The translations under genes and the position numbers were made by a program. Shown in pieces: positions 8,638 through 17,292 of a DNA stretch of 64,000 nucleotides. This DNA comes from Acidobacteriota bacterium (GTDB lineage: Bacteria > Acidobacteriota > Terriglobia > Versatilivoradales > Versatilivoraceae), in contig JAJDUG010000055.1 of the NCBI GenBank assembly GCA_022826755.1, positions 1 to 64,000 of the forward strand. Reading direction: 5' to 3'. The notes beneath the pieces are model-generated. The model searched no databases, was not told the origin of the DNA, and worked only from the letters and a program-made list of their open reading frames with translations. Positions within the stretch are counted from its first letter, which is position 1; the number at the start of each line of letters is the position of its first letter.

Positions 8638-9546
8638 TTACCGTGAACCGCCAAAGGCGGAAGGAACCCGGTAGACCAGGCCTTCCCGCAGTCCCTCGGC
8701 GCTGGCGGCAATGTCGGCCTGCTGCTTTTCGAAGATCTCCTTGGCTGCCTTTTGTCGCTGCTGCCACTGCTTCCATTGCTGACGTCGCTTGAGTTCATCC
8801 TGGTAATCCCGAGCAGCTTCCCGGGCAGCCTGAAAGGCCATCAACTGCGCCATGGAGGATAGAAGCTCTCCCTGGGTCGCCAGACCTGCCACCTGGGCCT
8901 GAGCCAAGGCGGTGTTCGAGACATTGGTGTTGGACCGCAGTTTGCGGAGAGACTCTTGCGCGCTCACCGCGGTTCCGATCAAGGCCGTTGCCGAGTCGTC
9001 AACCAGGTAGGTGGTCACGCGCCGCTTGTCGGCTTTTTCCTGATCTCGGCGGTAGTGATCCGACACCCGGGCCGTCACCCGGGGATCCAGGTGACTCAAC
9101 AGATCGGAGATGTCTGCCTGGTTGGTTCGATATTGATTCAGGATCTTCCTCCAACTTTCCCGCAACGGTTCGCCGGAGGCCAGCTTTTTGGAGGCGGCGA
9201 CCAACTCTCTGGCCGACCCGGTGAATTCCGTCTGCCACTGCATCCCTTCAACCACCAGGTCGGTGGGCCCTGCGACCAACTCTGCGAAAGACTCTCCTAG
9301 AGCTCCGATTTGTCCCAAGGCAGCCTCCTTCATGTGGGTGATCTGTTCCCTCGTCTTGGTGAGTTGTTCGGTAAATTGCTTGATTTGGGTGATTTGGTGG
9401 GTGATTTGCATTTTCTCGTTCAGCCTTTGAAGAACCTGGTTCGCGATCATCTTGGCTCGTTGGGCGACCGCAACCGGGTCAATACCGTAGAGGGGGGCGG
9501 CGCAGAGGCTGACGAGCAGCACCAGGGATACGATTCTCTTTTTCAT
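8638..9546 (-). CDS. trbJ: TrbJ, periplasmic VirB5-like T4SS protein
   Basis: A 302-aa exported protein. The signal peptide MKKRIVSLVLLVSLCAAPLYG is followed by a long coiled-coil helix rich in Gln, Lys and Glu (ITHQITQIKQFTEQLTKTRE). More helices end in KRRQQWKQWQQRQKAAKEIFEKQ. This is the usual TrbJ layout. ATG 9546 was chosen over the upstream frame start at 9591 because it begins the signal peptide and follows AGGAAGAG. Its first 68 bp overlap the end of trbI. Confidence 0.9.
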   Translation of the reverse strand: MKKRIVSLVLLVSLCAAPLYGIDPVAVAQRAKMIANQVLQRLNEKMQITHQITQIKQFTEQLTKTREQITHMKEAALGQIGALGESFAELVAGPTDLVVEGMQWQTEFTGSARELVAASKKLASGEPLRESWRKILNQYRTNQADISDLLSHLDPRVTARVSDHYRRDQEKADKRRVTTYLVDDSATALIGTAVSAQESLRKLRSNTNVSNTALAQAQVAGLATQGELLSSMAQLMAFQAAREAARDYQDELKRRQQWKQWQQRQKAAKEIFEKQQADIAASAEGLREGLVYRVPSAFGGSR

Positions 9547-10873
9547 GACTGTTCTCTTCCTTTCTCGGATTTGATCTGGGCACCAGAACATCGGAAGTAA
9601 ACCAGATTCGCAACCGATGGCCGGCCCGGATGGTTATGGTGGGTAGACGATTGAGAAAGCGCTGCAGTACCTGGGTCGCGGCCAGGCCAAACCCCTGGCC
9701 GGCCCCGGCTCGAAACCCCCGGATCCCCCCGCCGTAGGGATTGCTTCCCTGCAAGGTGAGTCCTGACAACACCCCTACGGCTCCGGCGGCGGCAAACATC
9801 GATACGTAGTGACGATCGACCCGGTCCTTGAGAGCCGACTCTCCCACTTGGTCGAGTCCCCGGAATTCAAGCGAAATCCATTGCCCGTCGGGGAGAAGCA
9901 ATCGGTCGAAGGTCACGGCCAGCCGTTGCTGGTCAGCGTGAGCGACCTCCCGGGCCGTGCCGACGGCCCGCGCTCCTCTCGGCACCAGGACCCGCTGGCG
10001 ATCTTGAGAGTAAAACGGCACCGATACCATGGCCAGCACCGGTCCGGGGAAGTCTCCCGAGAGTTGGGTCAACAAGACACCCTCCAGGAAGGACCCTTGA
10101 TAAATCCGCTCCCAACCCGGCGGGTCCGAGGGCCGGAACAACCTGGAAGGGCGCGTCGGGTCCTGGGAGGCCTGTGGGGGAGCCGGCTCCGAAGGATCCG
10201 GAAGCGCAGATCTCTTCGGGGCGCCGTTCAGCCCATTCGAATGGGCGCTGAAGGAGTTCAGGGCGGCGCTGAGGTCGGCCGCGGCATCCCGCAACTCCGA
10301 TTCCCCGCTGGAGGGCGCCGTTGAGATCTGCGCTGGCCGGATTGCGGCCGAACCGGGATCCGGCATGGGAAATTCTCCCTCCGTATCCCGTGCGGATCGG
10401 TAGGTTTGAGCTAGCGGTCGGGAACGAAGGGACCTGGCTTGCCTCTCGATGTCCTCCAGCCTCAGCGTCTCTCGCAGCTTGCGCTCGTCCTCGCTCGGAC
10501 CCGGATCGGAGTCGGCAAGCGTCTCTGCGGCTACCCGGAAAACCGGGACCATCGCGGCCTGACTCGGTTCATCGGAGGTTGGGGGCGCTGGCGTTTGCCG
10601 CGGCGGCCTGTCCAATGCGGCGGAGGCAAGCCGCTGCTCCTGCCTTTCGGTTTCCCTGTCGATCAGAGCGCTGAGGTGTCGTTGAACCCCTCGATTTGCG
10701 GGTTGCGCGCTCGCATCGGGACCTGCGCCAGGATCCCTGCTCGTCCTGGTGAACGAATGGCTGAGCATCAGCGCCCCACCGAGCAGGGCAATGGCGCCGA
10801 CGCCGACGCGGGTCATCAGATTGCCGGGGAGGGCTCCGGCCGGCCTGGAGTGTATTTGTTTCCACTGAATCAT
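9479..10873 (-). CDS. trbI: TrbI, VirB10-like envelope-spanning T4SS protein
   Basis: A 464-aa protein. One N-terminal membrane segment (residues 20-38, RVGVGAIALLGGALMLS) precedes a long Pro/Ser/Arg-rich periplasmic linker (about 40-250). The conserved VirB10 barrel follows, with GSFLEGVLLTQLSGDFPGPV, VLVPRGARAVG and SNPYGG. The family bridges the inner and outer membranes and gates the pore. ATG 10873 is preferred: it lies 7 bp after the trbG stop, and the 70 upstream in-frame codons overlap trbG and look non-coding. The last ~30 residues (basic, after FTSDVLVPR) run 68 bp into trbJ, suggesting loss of the original stop. Confidence 0.9.
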   Translation of the reverse strand: MIQWKQIHSRPAGALPGNLMTRVGVGAIALLGGALMLSHSFTRTSRDPGAGPDASAQPANRGVQRHLSALIDRETERQEQRLASAALDRPPRQTPAPPTSDEPSQAAMVPVFRVAAETLADSDPGPSEDERKLRETLRLEDIERQARSLRSRPLAQTYRSARDTEGEFPMPDPGSAAIRPAQISTAPSSGESELRDAAADLSAALNSFSAHSNGLNGAPKRSALPDPSEPAPPQASQDPTRPSRLFRPSDPPGWERIYQGSFLEGVLLTQLSGDFPGPVLAMVSVPFYSQDRQRVLVPRGARAVGTAREVAHADQQRLAVTFDRLLLPDGQWISLEFRGLDQVGESALKDRVDRHYVSMFAAAGAVGVLSGLTLQGSNPYGGGIRGFRAGAGQGFGLAATQVLQRFLNRLPTITIRAGHRLRIWFTSDVLVPRSNPRKEENSHEKENRIPGAARQPLRRPPLRY

Positions 10874-10880
10874 GGTTTTT

Positions 10881-11738
10881 TCAGGGCCGCAGACCCGCAT
10901 CCACAAACCGCCACTTGGCCTTGTTCTTCCCGATGGCAAGCCAGCCATCGCCCAGGACATGCCGTACCACGTAGAGTCCATCCTGGCTGAGGTCGTAGGA
11001 CACCAGGCTGGGCGATCCATCCTTGAACTCGTAGAGCGCCGGGGCTTCCTGCGCCCGACAGCGCAGATAGGTGAATTGACCATCGTGCCAAAGGGCCTCT
11101 ACCAGGAAGGGCCGCTCGAAGGCCCGCTTCTCGAGACGGTAGGGCCACTTCAGGCGAGCCGGATAGGCAGAGCGAAATTGGTCGATGGTCTTGGTGGCCT
11201 CTTGCTTTGCGTCGTTGATGCGGGCTTCCGCATCAGTCTTGGCGGCCAGCGCGGCCTCGTTGGCTTGCCGAGCCGCGTGCTGGTATCCCTCCACCATGGT
11301 GCGGGAGACGAACGCCGGCTTGTGCGGCGACTCGGCAGCGCGGCCGGCCCCACCTCCGATTCTTTCGATACGAACCACCAGGTGAGGAGACTCGGCGCCC
11401 TCACTCGCCACAAAGGCGTATATCCGACCGCTGGCGCAAACCAGCGTCACGTTGGTGCGCACGCCTGTAGCGATGGGTTTGAGGTAGGCCAGGTTGGCGG
11501 CCCCGCTAAGGTGCCAATAGTCCGAGTCGCCGACCACGAAGTCCAGGATGTTCTCCGTCTTCGGAAGAACCAGCACGGTCGTATGCCGAATCTTGGTCCG
11601 GATCTCCACAATCTGATCCTGCCGCTCCTTGATCCGAAGCACGCCGCTTCCGGTCGCAACGCCTGACAGCAACGTCCAGCAGATCGTCAGCAACGCGACG
11701 GTTGGAGCCGGGATTTTCCCGGGAAGCCTTGCCTTCAC
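10881..11738 (-). CDS. trbG: TrbG, VirB9-like outer-membrane core protein
   Basis: A 285-aa VirB9/TrbG family protein. The N-terminal signal-like segment is APTVALLTICWTLLSGVATG. An N-terminal domain contains TVLVLPKTENILDFVVGDSDYW. A C-terminal VirB9 domain ends FKDGSPSLVSYDLSQDGLYVVRHVLGDGWLAIG. The chosen GTG start (11738) overlaps the trbE stop as GTGA; the longer frame reading into trbE is unlikely. Between the domains is an Ala/Lys/Glu-rich stretch (residues 150-190) that is longer than usual. No separate TrbH/VirB7 lipoprotein gene is visible beside it. Confidence 0.88.
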   Translation of the reverse strand: MKARLPGKIPAPTVALLTICWTLLSGVATGSGVLRIKERQDQIVEIRTKIRHTTVLVLPKTENILDFVVGDSDYWHLSGAANLAYLKPIATGVRTNVTLVCASGRIYAFVASEGAESPHLVVRIERIGGGAGRAAESPHKPAFVSRTMVEGYQHAARQANEAALAAKTDAEARINDAKQEATKTIDQFRSAYPARLKWPYRLEKRAFERPFLVEALWHDGQFTYLRCRAQEAPALYEFKDGSPSLVSYDLSQDGLYVVRHVLGDGWLAIGKNKAKWRFVDAGLRP

Positions 11739-14155
11739 ACCGCCACCCCCTGGGATAGCCGTTCGATGCCCTGTTCCAACCCGAATCGCCGGATGAATTC
11801 TCCCCGCTTTTCCGCATCCGGCGGCGAGGAGGTGTAGAGCCAATAGCTCTTTGGGTCCACGTTCAGCCGCAGCACTCCGGTCGAATCGGGGCGCCGCAAA
11901 TAGAGCTCCCTCTTGGGAACCAATTCTCTGACGAGCTCCAGCTCCCGTTCGTTGAGCCGAAACACCTGGCCGGCCTGAGACGGCAAATCCGGGTTGGCCA
12001 GAAATATCTTGGTCGGCATGGACTCCAGCAGTGCTTCGGCGCCTGGGGTTCCGGTGATATCCACGGCGGACTGGGTGGCCATGACCAGGGCGGCATTGCG
12101 CTTGCGCCAGGTTTTGGCAGACTCGGCCAGGTAGGCCACAACGGCGGGATCTCGCAGATAGCGCCAGGCCTCGTCCACGACCATGAGCTTCACCCGGGCA
12201 AGGTCGGCGGGGTCTTCCAGCTCCAGGCGCAGGCGCTCCAGCAGGTAGAACAGGGCTGCCTCGCAGAGGTCTTCATGCTCCGCTGCTCCGGCCAGGTCGA
12301 TGACCTGCCAGTCTTTCAGATCGAGGTCCGCCCCGGCGGCGGAGTGGTCGAAATAGCCTGCCCAGGCTCCATCGCCATGCCAGCGCGACATTGCCGGCCA
12401 CATCTTGCTGGGAAGGGCTCGCACCAGGGCGCTCAATGTGCGCCGTTCCGGAGAAAACAGATAGAGGTCCTGGATGCGGCTGCGAATTTCGTTGGTATCG
12501 TCCCCCTCCACCGTCCACCCGCCCAGCCGCAGCAGGCGAACCATCCAACCCGTGAGGAATTGACAGGTTCGCTCGGTGGGAGGCAAGGAGAACGGCCTGA
12601 GCTTGAAGGCGGGATTGAGCGCTCCGGAGGGAGCCATCTCCAGGTAGCTTCCTCCCAGGAAGGCCGTGAGCCAACGGTAGGATCCACCCAGGTCGAGTAT
12701 CAGAACCCTGGGATGGTACTGAAGGGCCGAAACCAGCAGGAAATTCAGCAGGAACGACTTGCCGCTTCCGGTCGCCCCGAGCACCAGCGTGTGACCCACG
12801 TCGCCGGCAAAGAGGTCATAGTGATAGGGGGTATTCCAACGGGTTTCGAGGACCGCCAATGCCGGGCGCTGCAAGTGCCGGCTGGTCGAGGATCCGACGG
12901 GAGGGCCGAAGATGGGAGCCAGGCAGGCGGCCAGACCGGCGGAGCCGAACAGGGTGCGAACCTGGCGCTTCCTGGGCTGAGCCGGCCAGCGGCAGAACCA
13001 GGCGGGCAACTGCCCGTAGCCCTCCCGAATGACCTTGGCGTCATGGGAGGAAAAGATTCGGCGCACGTCGCCGTCCAGGCGTTCGACCTCGTCCAGGTCT
13101 CCGTGCAGCGCGATACAGAGGGCCATTTCACCGTAAGCGATCCCGTCGGCTTCGAGTTCCACCAGCGCTTCCCCGAGCCGCTCGGATTCGACGTCGGCGG
13201 CCGAGTCCACCATGGCCGTATCCGTTCCCTCTTTCTCCTGCATGTGAGCCGCCAGGGAGTAGCGCTTGGCGAAATAGTGCCGGCGGGCCGATCGAATTCT
13301 CTTCCGAGCCTGGTCCGGCTCGAGAGGCCTCCATTCCAGGGAGGCCGTCAGAGTGGCGTCCAGGCAGTAGAGATCATTGAGCAGATTCGCCGAGGCTTCG
13401 CCGGGAGGGGACAGCAGGGAGTAGAGAATCACCGGCTCGCCATCCAGGCGCAGGTGGCGGCGTTCCGCCTCCAGCTCGGAAAGGGCCAGACGCCAATTCA
13501 GCCCGCTTCCGGTGGCCCCCTCCCAGGGGATGCCGGGACGGTTGATCAACTCGCTCAACAGGCGCGATCCGGCCTCGGGAGGCAGCAGTTCGATGGGAGT
13601 GAGATCGTCCACCAGCGCCCGATGGGCTTGAACGAGCTGACGAAAATGGTCGGCGGCCGCTTGAACGGCCGAATAGAGGTAGGCCGATTCAGGGGTTTTT
13701 CCCCGGCGAGCCATCCAACCGCGGGCGTAGGACATCCAGCCGGAATCCCGATGGACGGCAGACCTCAACTGCGGGTCATGACACCACACCAGGAAGGTCT
13801 GCATCTCCCGGACTCGACGCGCCAGGAACCGGCGTCTCTGCTGCTGGGAAAGCTTGCTGATGTCGCTGCCGAACTGCCGGATCTCATTCAACCGACTGGG
13901 CCGGCGAAGGAGATAGAAGTAAAGCCGGGTACGCGGACCCACGTCGGAGAGCAGCCGCTGCCAGCGGTCCAGTACCCGATCCAACTGCTCGGGTCTCCGC
14001 CCGTCGATTTCCATGGGCGCCAACCGGCCGATGGCCAGAAGCTCACCGGCGCGAGTGAGGCAGGATTGCGCATCCGGCAACCACCCCCAATAGGGGATCT
14101 CTTCGGCGAGCGCCCCCGATCTGTTGTAGTCCCAGGTCTCGGCATTCATGTTCAT
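11735..14155 (-). CDS. trbE: TrbE, VirB4-family T4SS ATPase
   Basis: About 806 aa, the large cytoplasmic ATPase of the secretion system. An N-terminal CagE/TrbE/VirB domain (residues 1-400) is followed by the AAA domain. Walker A GATGSGKS lies near residue 460 and Walker B KLMVVDEAWRYL near 658. The pattern ATQSAVDITGTPGAEALLES is typical of VirB4 proteins. I prefer ATG 14155, which has AGGTGG upstream and lies 26 bp after trbD. The frame also has a GTG at 14218, but that would overlap trbD by 37 bp. Length is normal for the family (about 800). Confidence 0.93.
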   Translation of the reverse strand: MNMNAETWDYNRSGALAEEIPYWGWLPDAQSCLTRAGELLAIGRLAPMEIDGRRPEQLDRVLDRWQRLLSDVGPRTRLYFYLLRRPSRLNEIRQFGSDISKLSQQQRRRFLARRVREMQTFLVWCHDPQLRSAVHRDSGWMSYARGWMARRGKTPESAYLYSAVQAAADHFRQLVQAHRALVDDLTPIELLPPEAGSRLLSELINRPGIPWEGATGSGLNWRLALSELEAERRHLRLDGEPVILYSLLSPPGEASANLLNDLYCLDATLTASLEWRPLEPDQARKRIRSARRHYFAKRYSLAAHMQEKEGTDTAMVDSAADVESERLGEALVELEADGIAYGEMALCIALHGDLDEVERLDGDVRRIFSSHDAKVIREGYGQLPAWFCRWPAQPRKRQVRTLFGSAGLAACLAPIFGPPVGSSTSRHLQRPALAVLETRWNTPYHYDLFAGDVGHTLVLGATGSGKSFLLNFLLVSALQYHPRVLILDLGGSYRWLTAFLGGSYLEMAPSGALNPAFKLRPFSLPPTERTCQFLTGWMVRLLRLGGWTVEGDDTNEIRSRIQDLYLFSPERRTLSALVRALPSKMWPAMSRWHGDGAWAGYFDHSAAGADLDLKDWQVIDLAGAAEHEDLCEAALFYLLERLRLELEDPADLARVKLMVVDEAWRYLRDPAVVAYLAESAKTWRKRNAALVMATQSAVDITGTPGAEALLESMPTKIFLANPDLPSQAGQVFRLNERELELVRELVPKRELYLRRPDSTGVLRLNVDPKSYWLYTSSPPDAEKRGEFIRRFGLEQGIERLSQGVAV

Positions 14156-14181
14156 CAAGGCCACCTGTTGAGCAATGCGGG

Positions 14182-14475
14182 CTAGCGGAGATCCAGATAC
14201 CAGGGCGATTCGGTCCACTTGCCGGGGTCATACCGCACTTTGGATCGGGTTGCTTCCCGCAACAGGCTCAGCATTCTGGGATCCTGTTTCCAGGCCAGCC
14301 GGCCGGCGCCAAGCAGCAATGCCAGGACGAAGATCGCTGCCAGAAGGGAGTCGCCGGCATTCCAAAGCGCTACTGCCAGGGTCGCGCTCAGGAGAAACCA
14401 GCGCCGTTCCACACCCAGAATCATCAGCGGACGGCTCAAAACGGGGTAGCCGCTCCATCGACGTTTTCCCGTCAT
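14182..14475 (-). CDS. trbD: TrbD, VirB3-like inner-membrane protein
   Basis: A 97-aa small membrane protein with two hydrophobic segments (WFLLSATLAVALW and LLAAIFVLALLLGAG, about 25-60). The N terminus contains GYPVLSRPLMILGVERRWF, matching the VirB3/TrbD pattern. The C terminus has REATRSKVRYDPGKW. ATG 14475 lies 7 bp after the trbC stop. A TTG at 14493 would overlap trbC and is less likely. VirB3 partners the VirB4 ATPase, encoded next. Confidence 0.9.
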   Translation of the reverse strand: MTGKRRWSGYPVLSRPLMILGVERRWFLLSATLAVALWNAGDSLLAAIFVLALLLGAGRLAWKQDPRMLSLLREATRSKVRYDPGKWTESPWYLDLR

Positions 14476-14482
14476 TTCACGG

Positions 14483-14809
14483 TCACACCCCAAACAGCCA
14501 TTTCATGAAATTGGCAGCCCCCAGGGCCATGCCCAACCCGAAAACGGTGCCGGCCAGGGCTCGCTTGGACCCGCCCTCACCGTAGGCGAACATCAAGCCT
14601 CCGACCACGATGGCGATGAGTGACAGCCCCTTGGCCAGTGGTCCTGTAAAGGTATTCGCCAATTCGTCGACAGCCATGACCCACGGGCTGGTTCCGGTCC
14701 CCTGGGCCAGCAGGGCACTCTCTTGAAACAGCAGCAACAGTGTTGGAATCGCTTTGCGAAGAGGGGCAAAATGGGACGCAATTCGGCACGCACCGGAGAC
14801 AGTGGACAT
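14483..14809 (-). CDS. trbC: TrbC, VirB2-like pilin
   Basis: A 108-aa prepilin. The N-terminal signal region (LRKAIPTLLLLFQESALLAQ) is followed by two hydrophobic helices. These are GPLAKGLSLIAIVVGGLMFAYG and LAGTVFGLGMALGAANFMKWLF, the standard TrbC/VirB2 topology. The start at 14809 has a near-perfect ribosome site (GGAGGTCGTT before ATG), the best in the operon. That fits a highly made structural subunit at the head of the transcript. Confidence 0.9.
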   Translation of the reverse strand: MSTVSGACRIASHFAPLRKAIPTLLLLFQESALLAQGTGTSPWVMAVDELANTFTGPLAKGLSLIAIVVGGLMFAYGEGGSKRALAGTVFGLGMALGAANFMKWLFGV

Positions 14810-14871
14810 AACGACCTCCGCCGTTCTCTTTCGGCAAGAATTTGTCTGGAAACTGTAGAATGTTTCTCGGA

Positions 14872-14900
14872 GGGAGTGGCTAGAACTTACAATGACTCCC
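14872..14900. promoter_or_regulatory. Inverted repeat in the trbC / sialidase divergent region
   Basis: GGGAGT and ACTCCC are separated by 17 bp, centred about 76 bp upstream of trbC. On the minus strand a weak TTGCAA / TGTAAG promoter pair overlaps it. A second short palindrome CCAATCTTTGATTGG lies at 14932-14946. It is an operator candidate for the trb operon on position alone. Confidence 0.3.
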
Positions 14901-14996
14901 TACGGAATTGCAACCAAAATTTTCAGGCTGGCCAATCTTTGATTGGAGGATTCCGGAGCAGCACGGGACTGTGCTGAAAACCACGGGAGGAACGCC

Positions 14997-16121
14997 ATGA
15001 AGATCGTCGCCAGGGGGACCCTGCACCGGGGGGAGGTGGGAAGCGACCGGGCCGTCGCAACCTTTCCCATGGTGTTGGGACTGAAGGACGGGCGGGTGCT
15101 GGCCACCTACAAGGCGGGTCCCAACAAGGACTCGGACCGGGCCACCCTGGAGCTCTGCTGGTCGGAAGACCTGGGGCGGAGCTGGACGGAACCGACGATC
15201 CTGGAGACGCCCAGGATCGGGGGAAAGAAGGGCTCGCTGTGGGTGGCCTATCCCACCCGGCTCTCATCCGGGCGCCTGGTGCTGATCTCCATGTGGGTGG
15301 ACCGGGAGTCCTTCCCCGGCTCCAAGATCTTTCATGCCGAAACCGAGGGCTGTCTGCCCATGACGGTGCTCTGGTCGGAGTCGGACGACGGCGGCCGGAG
15401 CTGGAGCCCCTGGCGGGTCATCCCCACCCCGGCCGAGCTGGGGCCGCCCAGCGTGACCAGCCCCCTGATGGAGCTGGCCGGCGGCCGGCTGGCGTTGAGC
15501 GTGGAGACCAACAAGCCCTACCTGGACGCCTCCAGGTGGTATCAGCGGGTGGTCTATCTCTACTCGGAGGACGAGGGGCGGTCCTGGAGCGCCCCCCACA
15601 CGGTGAGCCAGGACCCGACCGGCAGGATGTTCAACTGGGACCAGCGGGCGGGAGTGGCCCCCGACGGGCGCATCGTCACCTTCACCTGGTACTTCGACAG
15701 CCGGGAGGGAACCTACCTGAACATCCGGCGCCGCATCAGCCGGGACGAAGGCCGAAGCTGGACCGAGCCCGAGGACCTGGGCTTCGCCGACCAGGCGGCC
15801 ACCCCCGCCATCCTGCCCGACGGCAGAACGGTGCTGGCCTGGGTGGACCGGTTCGGCACTCAATCCATCCGGGCCCGCCTGGCCCCCGCCATTGACGCCG
15901 CTTTCCCGGCCGAGACCGAGGTCGTCATCTACGACCACGCCGCCGTCCTGAAAAACCGCCCCTCCGCCGGGGTGAACATGGCCGACACCCTGGACGTCAT
16001 GAGCGACTGGAGCTACGGCCTGCCCTACGCCACCGTCCTGTCCAACGGGGAGGTGCTGATCGTCTACTACGCGGGGACGGTTGAACGCATGGACGTGGAG
16101 TGGGTCCGCCTGTCCTGTTGA
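14997..16121 (+). CDS. BNR/Asp-box sialidase-like protein
   Basis: A 374-aa six-bladed propeller of the exo-sialidase/BNR family. Four Asp boxes are visible: SEDLGRSWTE, SDDGGRSWSP, SEDEGRSWSA and SRDEGRSWTE, spaced 70-90 residues apart. There is no signal peptide. The start at 14997 has GGGAGGAACGCC upstream; an earlier in-frame ATG (14943) is less likely. These proteins are common in Acidobacteriota and Planctomycetota. Few are proven sialidases, so substrate and activity are open. The stop abuts an IS remnant. Confidence 0.87.
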   Translation: MKIVARGTLHRGEVGSDRAVATFPMVLGLKDGRVLATYKAGPNKDSDRATLELCWSEDLGRSWTEPTILETPRIGGKKGSLWVAYPTRLSSGRLVLISMWVDRESFPGSKIFHAETEGCLPMTVLWSESDDGGRSWSPWRVIPTPAELGPPSVTSPLMELAGGRLALSVETNKPYLDASRWYQRVVYLYSEDEGRSWSAPHTVSQDPTGRMFNWDQRAGVAPDGRIVTFTWYFDSREGTYLNIRRRISRDEGRSWTEPEDLGFADQAATPAILPDGRTVLAWVDRFGTQSIRARLAPAIDAAFPAETEVVIYDHAAVLKNRPSAGVNMADTLDVMSDWSYGLPYATVLSNGEVLIVYYAGTVERMDVEWVRLSC

Positions 16122-16122
16122 G
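16100..16122. repeat. 23-bp imperfect direct repeat, copy 1
   Basis: GTGGGTCCGCCTGTCCTGTT plus GAG matches 17887-17909 at 21 of 23 positions. It contains the stop codon of the sialidase-like gene. The two copies bracket the IS remnant and the toxin-antitoxin pair. Confidence 0.5.
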
Positions 16123-16172
16123 GATGCTCACCAGCGCTTGCGGCGGGCCGGGCCGGACTGGATCTCGGCCCT

Positions 16173-16769
16173 GTGCAGTGTCGACATCCGCAAGCCGCTG
16201 CAAGCCTCCAACGCAAGATCCAGGCCGAGGCCCGCCTCGACGGCCTCTACCTCGTCCGCACCAGTCTGGATGCGCGGGCCATCGACGCTCACCAGGCGGT
16301 GGCCGCCTACAAGAGCCTCTCCCAGGTCGAGCGGGCCTTCCGTTCCCTCAAGACCACCCGGCTCGACAGCCGGCCCGTGTTTGTCTACAGCGAAGAGCAC
16401 GTGCGCGGGCATGTCTTTCTCTGCCTGCTGACCTGGTACCTGGAATGGCACCTGCGCCGGCGTCTGGCTCCCTTGCTGTTCGAAGATGAGGCTCCTGCCG
16501 TGCGCAACTCACCGGTGCAGAAGGCCGAACCGTCCCCCCAGGCCAAGGCCAAGGCTGCCACCCGGAAAACTCCTGACGGGGATCCCGTCCACAGTGTCAC
16601 CACCCTGCTGCAGGACCTGGCCACCGTGACTCTCAATCAGGTCACCCTCCCGGGACATCCCAACAGTGCATTCAATCTGGTCACACACGCCACGCCATTG
16701 CAAGCCAAGGTGTTCCCAATGCTTACAATCGACCCCGACAAGGGTGTTGCCATAAACAAGACAGGTTGA
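16173..16769 (+). pseudogene. C-terminal remnant of an IS1634-type (IS4 superfamily) transposase
   Basis: About 198 codons matching only the C-terminal third of such transposases. The sequence EARLDGLYLVRTS, then AAYKSLSQVERAFRSLKT (catalytic E region), then RGHVFLCLLTWYLEWHLRRRLAP is characteristic. The DDE residues that lie further N-terminal are absent. The first few residues read from unrelated sequence, so coding similarity begins near 16200. No terminal inverted repeats were recognised. It is a decayed insertion immediately downstream of the sialidase-like gene. Confidence 0.85.
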
Positions 16770-17013
16770 TTCTACGTAAACTCCTCTTTTACAATCAATT
16801 ACGCTTGTTTTGCTCGTGAAGTTCCGCTTGGTTGAGAGGAAGGACGGAAAACCATACACGTCCTTGGGTCGGACACCGTTGGAGAGGAGGAAGCCCCAGC
16901 GCTCCGGATGAACGGCCGGAGCTACGAAATCGATGCGGGCAACATTCTGACTTCGAGGCGCGCTGATGGTCGCAGTAGGGAACCGATTACCCGACGCCAC
17001 CCTGCTTCTCCCG

Positions 17014-17292
17014 TTAAATTAAATCGATGTTCACGCGGCGCCCGACTATTGCGGCGGCCCGTTGCAAGCTTCCGAGCGTGATGTCGTTTTTCGGATCGAG
17101 CAGCCGGTCCACCTGAGTGCGGCTCGTCTTCAGCAGCAGCGCCATCTTGCTCTTGGAGATCTTCTTTTTTTTCATGGCCTCCGCGAGTTGCCACGCGACG
17201 ACTTCCTTGATTGCCTGCGCCTGCGCTTCCTCGAAGATGCCCTCCTCCTGGAGGAAGGCATCGATGCTGGATCCCATATGTTTCTTGCTCAT
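17014..17292 (-). CDS. XRE-family antitoxin / helix-turn-helix regulator
   Basis: A 92-aa DNA-binding protein. The helix-turn-helix is ISKSKMALLLKTSRTQVDRLLDP (residues 45-67), followed by ITLGSLQRAAAIVGRRVNIDL. This is the HigA-like pattern of antitoxins partnered with Gp49/HigB toxins. The start overlaps the toxin stop by 4 bp, so the two are co-translated, toxin first. It probably neutralises the toxin and represses the shared promoter. Confidence 0.88.
   Translation of the reverse strand: MSKKHMGSSIDAFLQEEGIFEEAQAQAIKEVVAWQLAEAMKKKKISKSKMALLLKTSRTQVDRLLDPKNDITLGSLQRAAAIVGRRVNIDLI

Noticed and set aside
14172-14185. Third copy of the ATGCGGGCTAG string seen in the intron-flanking arms
   Set aside because: It encodes LARI in the upstream trbE frame and ends at the trbD stop codon. 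Only 11 bp match, so coincidence is more likely than an element end.
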